From contig NZ_JAGGML010000001.1 of the NCBI RefSeq assembly GCF_017875275.1, positions 1,302,001 to 1,366,000 of the forward strand: 64,000 bases of DNA, given 5' to 3'. How positions within the stretch are numbered: position 1 is the first letter of the stretch; every line of letters begins with the position of its first letter. The notes beneath the pieces were generated by a model, which worked only from the letters and a program-made list of their open reading frames with translations, made no database searches and was not told the origin of the DNA. Source of the stretch: Xanthobacter flavus (lineage in GTDB: Bacteria; Pseudomonadota; Alphaproteobacteria; Rhizobiales; Xanthobacteraceae). Shown here one piece after another: positions 1 to 8,070 of this stretch. Both the position numbers and the translations under genes were made by a program.

Positions 1-1462
1 AGCGCCGACGCACGCGGTCGACGATTTCCGCCGGATAGCCGTGGCGGAACGATGCCCGCATCGGCAGGGCTTCGCCCCATTCGTCCGGGGCAAGGCAGTT
101 GTAAACGATCTTGCCGGTATGGCCGGAAACCTTCTCGCTCTTGCGCAGGTAGGCGAGAAGCGGCGCGGCCTCGATGTCGTCGAACACGGCATGGCCCAGC
201 AACGGGTGGCAACGGGTCGCGAAGGCCCAGACCAGTTCCTTCAGGTCGGTCGGATCGACGTCGTCATTGAGCACGATCACCTTGGGGATCACCGCCCCCG
301 CCTTGCTCGCGAAGACTATCTGCCCGATGCGTCGGCAGAGTGCCTCGCTCTCGCCGACGCCGCTCCGGCGGCGCCAGTCGCGCGGAACGGTGACCACCAG
401 CCAGTGCAGAGCCGACTGCAGCGGAATCCAGGCCGTAGTGGCCGGGATGCCGGACTGGCGCAGCTCATGCAGGAGTTGCGCCGAGCTCGGCAGGCCCCAG
501 GCGGTATGGTTCTCCTCCGCCGGTTCGCCGGCAACGACAACCGGCAGAATGGCGTTGTCACGATGGCTGATGGCGGAAACCCGGTAGGTGGGCCGGCGCG
601 CCGGCGTATCGAGAGGGATGTAGCCGGCGAACTCGCCCATGGGGCCTTCCACGACCAACTCGTCGAGATGAAGGTGCCCTTCGATCAGGACCTCTGCGCT
701 GGCGGGAGCTTCAAGATCGACGGTCCGGCACGGCACAGTCCTGATGGCGCGTCCCAGCAACGCGCCGAGGCGCCCGCCCTCGTCGACGTGGGCCGGCAGA
801 GGCATGCCGCAGATGAAGGGAATCGCAGGCTCCACCCCGAGCGCCAAGGCGAACGGCATCGGCTTGCCTAAATCTGCCCAAGCCTTCGCCACCATCCCGA
901 GGTGCTGCTCCGGCGCCACGATACCGGAGAGGCGTTGGCCGTCGATCACCATCATCCGAGCGATGGACCAGTTGGTCCAGGTTTCGTCCGGCATGCGCGC
1001 GACGATGCATCCGAAGGTGTTTAGGTATCGTCCGCCGTCCCCATAGTGCAGGAGTGGCACGGGAAGCGCGGTGAGGTCCACCGCGGCGCCGGTGACGGTG
1101 TTTTCGAAGACCGGCGCATCGTCCACGACCACCGGGTCGATGGCCGGCTTGTCGAGGCTCGCGGTGATGGCCTCCACTATGGCGAGGCCGCCCGTTGTCG
1201 GCGGCAGCTCCAGCGCGACGGCAACGCGAACGAGCTCCATGCCGGGCTGCGCGCTGGTGCCGCCCGGAGCACCAAGGATGCGGAAGCGACCGGGATGGTC
1301 GGAGAAGGTGTTGAACAGGGGCGCCGGCGCACCGGTCTCGATGCAGCGCCGGATGATGGCGCCAAGCTCCAAATCCAGCGAGACCGGCGCGCCGATCTCC
1401 TGGATTTCTCCAAGGCCGCGCAGGGCCTCGATGAAAAGGCGCAGGTCGGTGAGCGGCATCAT
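1..1462 (-). CDS. UbiD-family prenyl-FMN decarboxylase (3' end outside window)
   Basis: UbiD enzymes reversibly decarboxylate aromatic or alpha,beta-unsaturated acids using prenylated FMN made by UbiX. The frame is open from an ATG at 1462 to the window edge, giving 487 residues without a stop. It begins MMPLTDLRLFIEALRGLGEI, typical of UbiD. The motif VEGPMGEFAGYIPLDTP (around 600-660) contains the conserved catalytic-loop Glu. The start overlaps the ubiX stop as ATGA, so the two genes are translationally coupled and the partner enzyme supplies the cofactor. Dedicated ubiX-ubiD pairs outside ubiquinone loci usually act on aromatic acids such as vanillate, hydroxybenzoate or phenylphosphate-type substrates. 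The substrate here cannot be read from sequence, and a role in ubiquinone synthesis is less likely but not excluded. Confidence 0.9.
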   Translation of the reverse strand, partial: MMPLTDLRLFIEALRGLGEIQEIGAPVSLDLELGAIIRRCIETGAPAPLFNTFSDHPGRFRILGAPGGTSAQPGMELVRVAVALELPPTTGGLAIVEAITASLDKPAIDPVVVDDAPVFENTVTGAAVDLTALPVPLLHYGDGGRYLNTFGCIVARMPDETWTNWSIARMMVIDGQRLSGIVAPEQHLGMVAKAWADLGKPMPFALALGVEPAIPFICGMPLPAHVDEGGRLGALLGRAIRTVPCRTVDLEAPASAEVLIEGHLHLDELVVEGPMGEFAGYIPLDTPARRPTYRVSAISHRDNAILPVVVAGEPAEENHTAWGLPSSAQLLHELRQSGIPATTAWIPLQSALHWLVVTVPRDWRRRSGVGESEALCRRIGQIVFASKAGAVIPKVIVLNDDVDPTDLKELVWAFATRCHPLLGHAVFDDIEAAPLLAYLRKSEKVSGHTGKIVYNCLAPDEWGEALPMRASFRHGYPAEIVDRVRRR

Positions 1463-2082
1463 GCATCTCCCCCGGGGCGGGCCGCGGCGGCCTTCGACCC
1501 GCCGTTCCATCGGTCGAACAAGCCGGCGTCGAGGTCGTAGAGGTCGAGCACACGGCCGACCGTATGGTTCACGATCTCGTCGAGCGAGGTCGGTCGGTCG
1601 TAGAAGGCGGGGACAGGCGGAAACACGATCGCGCCGTTTTCTGTGGCCTGCGCCATGGACCGGATGTGGCCCGCATGCAGGGGCGTCTCCCGGAACATGA
1701 GGACCACCTGGCGGCGCTCCTTCAGGCAGACGTCGGCCGCGCGGGTGAGCAGACCGTCGGTGTTACCGGTGGCGATCGCGGACAGACTCCTCACCGAACA
1801 GGGGGCGACGATCATGCCCATGGTGCGAAACGAGCCGGAGGCGATCGCGGCGCCGATGTCGGCGTCTCCATAGCTGAAATCAGCCATGGCGCGGACGTCG
1901 CGCACCTTCAGCATGGTTTCGTGAGCGAGGGTGCGTTCGCCCGGCTTCGACATGACGAGATGGGTCTCGATGTCGAGACTCCGCAGCACCTGCAGGATGC
2001 GCAGCCCGTAGATGATCCCGGTGGCGCCGCTGATCCCGACGGTCATGCGCCGGCGTCGCGCAGGAATGACGTGCTGTTGCAT
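1459..2082 (-). CDS. ubiX: UbiX-type flavin prenyltransferase
   Basis: Transfers a dimethylallyl group to reduced FMN to make the prenyl-FMN cofactor used by UbiD decarboxylases. The 207-residue protein shows the Rossmann-like flavin loop GISGATG (residues 16-22), the PCS motif in IVAPCSVRSL, the RETPLH segment and the C-terminal YDRP signature, all diagnostic for UbiX/Pad1. The N-terminal 12 residues before MTVGISG are extra relative to many homologues, so the internal Met at 2046 is an alternative start; neither start has a strong ribosome site. It is the first gene of an ubiX-ubiD operon and is followed by a 4-base overlap with the decarboxylase. The C-terminal 30 residues after LDEIVNHTVGRVLDLYDLD look specific to this subgroup. 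Confidence 0.95.
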   Translation of the reverse strand: MQQHVIPARRRRMTVGISGATGIIYGLRILQVLRSLDIETHLVMSKPGERTLAHETMLKVRDVRAMADFSYGDADIGAAIASGSFRTMGMIVAPCSVRSLSAIATGNTDGLLTRAADVCLKERRQVVLMFRETPLHAGHIRSMAQATENGAIVFPPVPAFYDRPTSLDEIVNHTVGRVLDLYDLDAGLFDRWNGGSKAAAARPGGDA

Positions 2083-2198
2083 GGCGTGCGTCCGGTCCCG
2101 GTTCGATTGAACGGAACCTAGCTAGCCGGGCCAGAGGCCTCATCGTCAGAACTGTCTATGCGGGACGCGAACCGACCAACGGGTCGGCCGAACCACCT

Positions 2199-3363
2199 TC
2201 AGCGCTGCTGCGGCACGAGTGCGCCGAGGGTCGCCATGGTGCGCTCGAAGTCGCGCAAATTCTCTGCCTCCGACTTGCCCAGGATCGAGCGGATCTGGCT
2301 GCGGACGGTCATGAGCGAGACACCGCGTCCGCGCGCCACATCCTCGGCACTGGCACCGCCGGTGAGTGCGAGAGCGACCTCAGCTTCGGCCCGGCTAAAA
2401 CCAAACATCTCGCACAGCATGTCCGCCTGCGGCACTACCTTGCGATTGAGCGACCGCAGGAGGATGAGAGCCAAGGGCTCCCTGCCATCGCCTTCGTCCC
2501 GCCCTCTCACGTCATTTGCAAGGCCCAGCGGCGCCGGCGCAACCGTCAGCGCGGCGATGGCGCCGTTGCGCGAGGTGACACGCATAGCCCCCCCTGGCCC
2601 CCCTGACGTAGCGGAGGTAACGAGTTTGCGCAGCAACCCGGCCTCTTCGCGGGACATCGCGGAGAGGTACACGCCACTGCCGGCAAAAGGGCCGGAGCGC
2701 ATGGAGAACAGGGCGGAATCGGGACCGGCCAGATACCTGCGAGCGAGATCGTTGACGAAGCGTATCTTCAGGCCCGCATCGACCACCCCCACGCCTACGG
2801 GAAGCGCGTCCAGGGCAGCGCGCGTCAGGGCGGCGGCCTCGTCCTCGCGCCCGAGCCGTGCGCGCAACTCGATGGCGCGCTGGACGTGCGGCATCAGGGT
2901 TTTGAGCAGGCGGACATGGGTTTCGTCGAATGCCCCCGTGTCGTCGCCGCGGGACACCAATATCGGAGTTGCCTCCGTGAGGCCGGCCATGCCGCCGACG
3001 ACGCTCGTGGTGTCGCGCGAAGTCGAAGTAATATTCGCTGCGGAGGAGTTCGGTTTCAGCGACCAGCTCGGCGCCGAGCTTTGCGTTGCCGAGGTGGTGG
3101 GCCCGCGCTGTCGCAAAGTCGTAGCGGGCCTTGGCAGCGTAGGGGTCTCTGGCGTGGAAATAGGCCGAATAGGCGCTCTCGCTGCCATCGGGAGGCATTA
3201 GCAAGTTGCGCGGCCCCCCGGGACCTCCAAGGACCAGCACAGCGCGCCGCGCATCCATGATGCGGCAGATACGGTCGCCGACGTCCAGCCAACTGCCGTC
3301 CCCGGCGCCGGCCTGGTAGATGGCGCCGACGCAATCGGCCAGTTCGCGTTCCGTGTCTTTCAC
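2199..3363 (-). pseudogene. LuxR-type regulator interrupted by a frameshift
   Basis: Two overlapping minus-strand frames together make one regulator of about 388 residues. The first part starts at 3363 (MKDTERELADCVGAIYQAG) and stays sensible to ELLRSEYYFDFAR. The sense then passes to the neighbouring frame, which continues DTTSVVGGMAGLTEATPILVS and ends at 2199. The junction lies at about 3010-3025; one extra or two missing bases would explain it. The C-terminus carries a LuxR helix-turn-helix (FSRAEAEVALALTGGASAEDV followed by SLMTVRSQIRSILGKS). The upstream part resembles the sensing region of LuxR-family proteins that start with a 'W/GSWLD' segment. It sits between ubiXD and the ThDP-enzyme operon and could once have controlled either. 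A sequencing error is possible, in which case it is an intact gene. Confidence 0.75.
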
Positions 3364-3539
3364 GCTGGGGCAGCCCCGAAAGTAGCCGGAAGATGGCAGA
3401 AAATCTCAGCCCGTTCAACGCATCCTGACCTGCCGGGATGCAGCGAAGGAAGCTTTACCCAGGGTCCGTCGCTCTTCATTCAGTCCCAACAAAAGCTTGG
3501 GAACCTCACCAGTTCTGTTGATGTGCGTCCCAATGCCGT

Positions 3540-3779
3540 ATCGATAGGCTGACGTCTCAAAAGCAAACGCCGGCGGTTCTCGACGGCCGTTGCGCGGAAT
3601 ATCCCGCCGAGCACAATGTGGGGCACCTCTATTTCGCGAAGCCCGCAATGGTCGACCATTTCAAGGCGCTCGATCCTTGCAACACCTTCAATCCCGGGAT
3701 CGGCCGCACCACCAAATGCGCGCACTGGATGCCGCGCGGACAGAACGTTGCACGAGGCGCCTTCCGGTGCGACGGCTGA
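3540..3779 (+). pseudogene. C-terminal remnant of quinone-dependent D-lactate dehydrogenase
   Basis: The frame ending in TGA at 3777-3779 reads EYPAEHNVGHLYFAKPAMV then DHFKALDPCNTFNPGIGRT followed by TKCAHW. This closely matches the end of the membrane-binding domain of Dld (E. coli Dld ends with the same PAEHNVGHLY ... DPTN-NPGIGKTSK-W pattern). The frame is closed by a TGA at 3519, and no other part of the roughly 570-residue enzyme is present, since the preceding 180 bases give nothing recognisable. It is therefore a decayed tail of a deleted gene, pointing to a deletion or rearrangement just upstream of the ThDP-enzyme operon. No start codon or ribosome site supports expression as an independent peptide. 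Confidence 0.75.
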
Positions 3780-3844
3780 CCATGTGAAATGCCAAGTACG
3801 GCGCACGCCACTCGGCTGGCTCCGGCAAGATCATTGGAGCGAAC

Positions 3845-5452
3845 ATGACGACCCGGACCGGTGGCGAGCTCATCCAGGATTTCCTTGAGACTTATGAAAT
3901 TCCGTTTGTTTTCGGCAATCCCGGGACCACGGAGACCACCTTCCTCGCGGCGGTGGCGGCCTCGAAGGCCACCTATGTCCTGTCGCTGCATGAATCGAGC
4001 GCGGTCGGCATCGCCGCGGGCTATGCCCTGATCACCGGAAAGCCGTCCATCGTCAGCCTCCATACCTATCCGGGCCTCGCCAACGGCATGTTCAATATGC
4101 GGAACGCGCTGATGTCCGGGGTGCCCCTGCTGGTCATCAACGGGCAGCAGGATTCCCGCTTCCTCATCCACAATCCTGTGCTGGGCGCGCCCAATGTCCA
4201 GCTGGCCCAGACCGCCACCAAATACGCCTATGAGGTGACCCGCACGGACGATCTCGCCGTCGCCCTGCAGCGCTGCTACTTGCACGCGCGGCTCCAGCCG
4301 ACGGGTCCCGTTTTCCTCTCCATCCCCATGAACTTCATGCTGGAAGAGACGGAGCACGCCACCTTCAAGAAGACGCGCATCATCGAGGACGTGGTGCCGC
4401 ATTCCATCGGCGAGGTGGCCGCCGCCCTTGCGGCGGTGCCCCGGGGCAAGCTCGCCATCGTCGCCGACTATGCGGTGGGCGCGGCGCACGGCATCGACGT
4501 CGTCAGCCGCATCGCCAGTGCGCTCGGAGCCGACATCTATGCCGCCCCCTTCCACGTGCAGGGGACGGTCGATCCGCTGCATCCGAACTTCCGTGGCCAG
4601 CTTCCTCCCACCACGAAGAAGATCAATGAGACGCTGGGCAACTACCACACCATGCTGCTGATCGGCGAAAAGGTCGACACTTTCACCTATGATGGCCTCC
4701 AGGCGCTGCCGGCGGAATTGCAGGTCGTCCAGATCGCGCCGGCGGCCAGCCAGCTCGGCTTCGATTTTCCCTGCGACATGGCCGTGCTCGGCGACGTCCA
4801 TGCGACCCTGGACGCGCTCGCGTCCGTGCTGGGTGCCCCGACCGCGGCAGCCGACGGGCGGGCGATCAGCGACGGCGCTCTGGATGCGAAATATCCCGCC
4901 TCGGGACCGCACGCGAGCGATGCGCTGATCCTGGCGGTCCTGCGCCATCTCGACCGATCGACGCATGTCGTTACGGAAGGTTCGTCCGAGGACGCCATCG
5001 TGCAGGACATGGCTGTGAGCCTCGGCTTCCGAAACGTGCATTTCTCGCCTCGCGGCGGCGGGCTGGGCTGGGCCCTGCCGCTGGGCGTGGGCATCGGCCT
5101 GGCAAGCGGCAAGCACGCCGCCTGCTTCGTCGGCGACGGAGGCAGCCTGTTCTCCATCCACGCACTCTGGACGGCCGCGAAATATTCCATCCCGTCCATC
5201 TTCATCTGCTTCGTGAACAACGAATATCGGCTGCTGAAGGACCTGTGGTGCAATGTGATGGGCACGACCATCGCGAGCACGCACTTCGTCGGTCTGGACT
5301 TCAGCGATCCCGATGTGGACATGCAGAAGGTCGCCGAAGGCTTTGGTGCCCGCGTCGAGACGATCGACGCCGTCGGGGACGTCGGGGACGTGCTCGCCCG
5401 CGCGCTCGCGCATCAAGGTCCGAGCTTCCTGATCATCAATCGCGAGCCGTGA
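3845..5452 (+). CDS. Thiamine-diphosphate enzyme, benzoylformate decarboxylase-like
   Basis: A 535-residue ThDP enzyme of the acetolactate synthase/benzoylformate decarboxylase superfamily. The N-terminal Pyr domain has FGNPGTTE (residues 24-30), the activating Glu in LHESSAVGIAAGYA (E50) and a His in SLHTYPG (H73), matching E47 and H70 of Pseudomonas benzoylformate decarboxylase (MdlC). The C-terminal PP domain has the ThDP/Mg motif GDGGS at 430-434, ending in NNEYR about 27 residues later. The segment aligning with MdlC H281 (GEKVDTFTYDG) has no His, so true benzoylformate decarboxylation is uncertain. The start is ATG with GGAG 6 bases upstream. It is the first gene of a probable operon with two NHLP-domain proteins, a CocE-type hydrolase and malic enzyme. 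Decarboxylation of an aromatic 2-oxoacid to an aldehyde is a reasonable guess only. Confidence 0.85.
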   Translation: MTTRTGGELIQDFLETYEIPFVFGNPGTTETTFLAAVAASKATYVLSLHESSAVGIAAGYALITGKPSIVSLHTYPGLANGMFNMRNALMSGVPLLVINGQQDSRFLIHNPVLGAPNVQLAQTATKYAYEVTRTDDLAVALQRCYLHARLQPTGPVFLSIPMNFMLEETEHATFKKTRIIEDVVPHSIGEVAAALAAVPRGKLAIVADYAVGAAHGIDVVSRIASALGADIYAAPFHVQGTVDPLHPNFRGQLPPTTKKINETLGNYHTMLLIGEKVDTFTYDGLQALPAELQVVQIAPAASQLGFDFPCDMAVLGDVHATLDALASVLGAPTAAADGRAISDGALDAKYPASGPHASDALILAVLRHLDRSTHVVTEGSSEDAIVQDMAVSLGFRNVHFSPRGGGLGWALPLGVGIGLASGKHAACFVGDGGSLFSIHALWTAAKYSIPSIFICFVNNEYRLLKDLWCNVMGTTIASTHFVGLDFSDPDVDMQKVAEGFGARVETIDAVGDVGDVLARALAHQGPSFLIINREP

Positions 5453-5509
5453 ACCGGCGGCGGCACTGCCCCGCCGCATCTCCATCAATGCAGAATAAGG
5501 GAGACATCC

Positions 5510-5845
5510 GTGTCCGGGGATTTCGAGAAGGAACTGACGCGGCGCGTGTGGACCGACGACGCGTTCGCCGCGAAGGTGGAAAGCGATCCCGCCGAGGCGC
5601 TGAAGACCATGGGTGTGGAGGTGCCGGCCGGCGTCAAGGTGAAGGTGGTGGTGCAGCGGCGCGACCGGGTCTACTTCACCATTCCGCCCGCCCGCGCGCC
5701 CCATGCGCCGCCCGCCGCGACGCCGCTCAACCAGATGGACCTGTGGTCCAGCCAGGGCCTGTTCATCTGGCTCGTGCCCGTGGCCGCCAAATTCAAGCTG
5801 CTGGCCCTCCGCAACGCGGCCCGCACCGAGGGAGATCAGCCATGA
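5510..5845 (+). CDS. Small NHLP (nitrile hydratase leader-like) protein 1
   Basis: A 111-residue protein starting at GTG, with AAGGGAG 7 bases upstream. Residues 1-60 follow the nitrile-hydratase-alpha-like leader pattern: an amphipathic helix (EKELTRRVWTDDAFAAKVESDP, in two parts, residues 6-27), then EALKTMGVEVPAGVKVKVV and a VYFTIPPA strand ending at residue 61. In known NHLP natural-product precursors the leader ends at a V-LP-P segment, and a core peptide follows. Here the tail (residues 62-111) is Pro/Ala-rich, then hydrophobic (LWSSQGLFIWLVPVAAKF, residues 78-95). It lacks Cys and is poor in Ser/Thr, so it is not an obvious RiPP core. The stop overlaps the next start (ATGA). No cyclase, YcaO or radical-SAM gene is nearby. 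It may instead be a small partner of the ThDP enzyme. Confidence 0.75.
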   Translation: MSGDFEKELTRRVWTDDAFAAKVESDPAEALKTMGVEVPAGVKVKVVVQRRDRVYFTIPPARAPHAPPAATPLNQMDLWSSQGLFIWLVPVAAKFKLLALRNAARTEGDQP

Positions 5846-6210
5846 GCAACGACGATTTCGTCGAGAAGAATTACGAGCGCATCGCCACCGATCCCGATTA
5901 CCGCGCAAAGCTCCTCGCCGATCCGGTCGGGGTGGTCTGCGCGGAGTTCGGCTACACGCCGGGCCCGGATTTCAGCATCGAGATCGTCGAGCAGGTGGAA
6001 GACACCATCGTCATCATGGTGCCCCCGAAGCCCGAGGCCGGAGCGGACCTGGAGCAGGCGCTCACCCAGGTGACCGAGCGGGTCTTCGACCTGCTATTTT
6101 CGTCCGGCATCGGCGGCTTTTTCATTCCGGATGACAAGCAGAAATGGGTGGTGCGCGAGATGCGCCTGGCCGCGCAGAAGAAGACCGGCCTCGATATCTC
6201 ACAATTGTAG
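5842..6210 (+). CDS. Small NHLP (nitrile hydratase leader-like) protein 2
   Basis: A 122-residue paralogue of the preceding protein, with its ATG overlapping the preceding stop (ATGA) and so translationally coupled to it. Residues 5-62 repeat the same architecture: helix DFVEKNYERIATDPDYRAKL, DP at 27-28, a Gly-rich turn GYTPGPDFSIEIVEQ and the strand TIVIMVPP at 55-62. The C-terminal part (63-122) differs: helical EQALTQVTERVFDLLF, then SSGIGGFFIPDDKQ and a basic amphipathic end REMRLAAQKKTG. The single Cys (C33) is in the leader-like part. Two divergent tails on conserved leader-like domains are typical of precursor families. The lack of maturation enzymes and the position between a ThDP enzyme and a hydrolase make an accessory or chaperone-like role equally possible. 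Function unknown. Confidence 0.75.
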   Translation: MSNDDFVEKNYERIATDPDYRAKLLADPVGVVCAEFGYTPGPDFSIEIVEQVEDTIVIMVPPKPEAGADLEQALTQVTERVFDLLFSSGIGGFFIPDDKQKWVVREMRLAAQKKTGLDISQL

Positions 6211-6259
6211 GGCGCCCTCGCGCCAAGATCTGGCGAGGCGAGCCTGAGACCGGGAGGCA

Positions 6260-8059
6260 ATGCACATGACGGCCAAGAACGGGAAGCCGGGCTTCTGGGA
6301 CAATCTCATCGCGCCAAAGGGCGGCCTGTTCGGCGCGCAGCTCGCGGGCTGGACGCCGGGGCCCGCCGCGAAGTCGGGGCTCGGTTGCCGCGTCCTCACG
6401 GACCAGATGGTCGAGGTGGCGCCATCCATCGCGCTCGCCGCCGATGTCTATGTGCCCAAGGCACCCGGCCGCTATCCGGCGGTCGTCTGCTTTGCCGCCT
6501 ATTCCAAGGAATTGCAGGCCGCCGGCGTCCCGGCCGGCAACAACGAGACCGGCAGCCCGCCGGTCTTCACCGATCGCGGCTATGCCCATGTGATCGTCAC
6601 CCGCCGTGGCATGGGCCGCTCGGGCGGGGAGGATGCCGTCTACCTGAACGACACCGACGTGGAGGACCACGCAAAGGTCATCGCATGGGCCGCGGCCCAG
6701 GCCTGGTGCGACGGCCAGGTGGTGCTGTTCGGCACCTCCTATTACGGGCTGACCCAGCCGCAGGTGGCGCGGCTGCGCCCGCCCGCCCTGAAAGGCTTCT
6801 TCACCAACGAGATGTGCACTGACTTCTTTCGCCACATCGCCATGTTCGGCGGCGCGCCGCAGCCCGATTTCTTCGCCCTCTGGATGGGGGCGAACTTCAC
6901 GCCCCTGCAGTTCAGGCTGCATCTACCGCCGCTGCTGCGCGCGCTGGTGAGCCACATCACCAACTCGCCCCTGAAGCACGTGTGGTGGCCGCAGCTGAAG
7001 AAGCGCATGACGCGGATCATGAGAGCCTTCCAGCGGCAGGTGCCGACGGCGCAGACGCGGCAGCTGTTCGCCGGCCTCGTGCTCGACGGCAAGACCCGGG
7101 GGACGAGCGTGCTGCCGGCTGGCCCGTCCGGCGCGCTGGGGGACATCGAGGTGCCGTTCGTGGTGGTGCAGAATGCCGGCTATCTCAACCTGCATCAGTT
7201 CGGCGCCTACGATCTGTTCGAGAATGCCGGCACGCCGAAGGATCACCGCTGGCTGATCGTCGGCCCTGCGACCTATGACCTGCCGGTCTATGCTTGGCAG
7301 TTGGAGGCGCTCGCCTTCTTCGACCATCTCGTCTACGGCGCGGACAACGGCTATGCCGCGCAGCCGCGGGTGCGATACTGGACAGAAGGGGCCAAGGATT
7401 ATCGCAGCGCGCCGGACTGGCCCCTTCCCGGCAGCACGGCGCTGCGCCTCTACCTCGCCTCCAATGGCGCCGACGCCGCAACCCATCGCCTCGACCCCGC
7501 GCCGGGCGAAGGCGGGACCAGCCGATGGGCGGCGGTTCCGCTCGGTGCCATCGTGACGGCGGGCTTCGACGAGGTGGAGAACCAGCGGCTCACTTTCGAC
7601 TTCCCGGTGGACGAAACGATGGAGTTGACCGGGCCGGTGACGATGAGCCTCTCCTTCAGCTCCAACGAGATCGATTCCTACGTGGTGGCCCGCACCGGCA
7701 TCGTCGCGGCGGATGGCGGCTACCAGATCCTTTCCATGGGCGCGATCCGCCCCGCCTGCCGCAGGATCGACGCCGCGCGCTCCACCATGACCGAAATCGC
7801 CATCGACATCGACACGCCCGAGCCCCTGACACCCGGCGTGCCGGTTACGCTGCGCTTCAGCCTCACGCCCCAGCCCGTGGTGCTGAAGCCGGGCGAGCGG
7901 CTGCGCCTCGACATCGCCAGCCGCACCGATCTCCTGCGCAGCGACGTCAGCCACGGCCACGCCCAGTTCGACATGCAGGTGCCGCCCTATTACGCACGCA
8001 ATACCCTTCATTACGGACCTGACACCTTCATCGAGCTCAAGCGCGCCAGCCAGCGGTAG
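6260..8059 (+). CDS. CocE/NonD-family alpha/beta hydrolase (peptidase S15-like)
   Basis: A 599-residue hydrolase with the S15/CocE layout. The N-terminal alpha/beta-hydrolase domain has strand DVYVPKAPGRYPAVVCFAAY, RGMGRSGGE, and the nucleophile elbow FGTSYYG (Ser160). A helical cap lies around residues 190-270. The C-terminal jelly-roll XPD domain (about 390-590) contains TGPVTMSLSFSS and LRLDIASRTD. Family members cleave X-Pro peptides, cocaine-type esters or glutaryl-cephalosporins, and many are acyl-ester hydrolases of unknown substrate. No secretion signal is evident, so it is probably cytoplasmic. The start at 6260 has GGGAGG 4 bases upstream; Met3 (6266) is an alternative with better spacing. 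It follows the NHLP pair after 49 bases and precedes malic enzyme by 11 bases, so it belongs to the same transcription unit. Confidence 0.85.
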   Translation: MHMTAKNGKPGFWDNLIAPKGGLFGAQLAGWTPGPAAKSGLGCRVLTDQMVEVAPSIALAADVYVPKAPGRYPAVVCFAAYSKELQAAGVPAGNNETGSPPVFTDRGYAHVIVTRRGMGRSGGEDAVYLNDTDVEDHAKVIAWAAAQAWCDGQVVLFGTSYYGLTQPQVARLRPPALKGFFTNEMCTDFFRHIAMFGGAPQPDFFALWMGANFTPLQFRLHLPPLLRALVSHITNSPLKHVWWPQLKKRMTRIMRAFQRQVPTAQTRQLFAGLVLDGKTRGTSVLPAGPSGALGDIEVPFVVVQNAGYLNLHQFGAYDLFENAGTPKDHRWLIVGPATYDLPVYAWQLEALAFFDHLVYGADNGYAAQPRVRYWTEGAKDYRSAPDWPLPGSTALRLYLASNGADAATHRLDPAPGEGGTSRWAAVPLGAIVTAGFDEVENQRLTFDFPVDETMELTGPVTMSLSFSSNEIDSYVVARTGIVAADGGYQILSMGAIRPACRRIDAARSTMTEIAIDIDTPEPLTPGVPVTLRFSLTPQPVVLKPGERLRLDIASRTDLLRSDVSHGHAQFDMQVPPYYARNTLHYGPDTFIELKRASQR

Positions 8060-8070
8060 GAGAGATTTTC

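Noticed and set aside
711-1553. A 280-residue minus-strand frame overlapping ubiX and ubiD
   Set aside because: Out of frame with both and Arg/His-rich; the real UbiD frame is open to the window edge.
3629-5908. A 759-residue open frame on the minus strand opposite the ThDP enzyme gene
   Set aside because: It has no recognisable domain and is His/Arg/Gly-rich, as expected for the antisense of GC-rich coding DNA. The plus strand encodes a clear enzyme.
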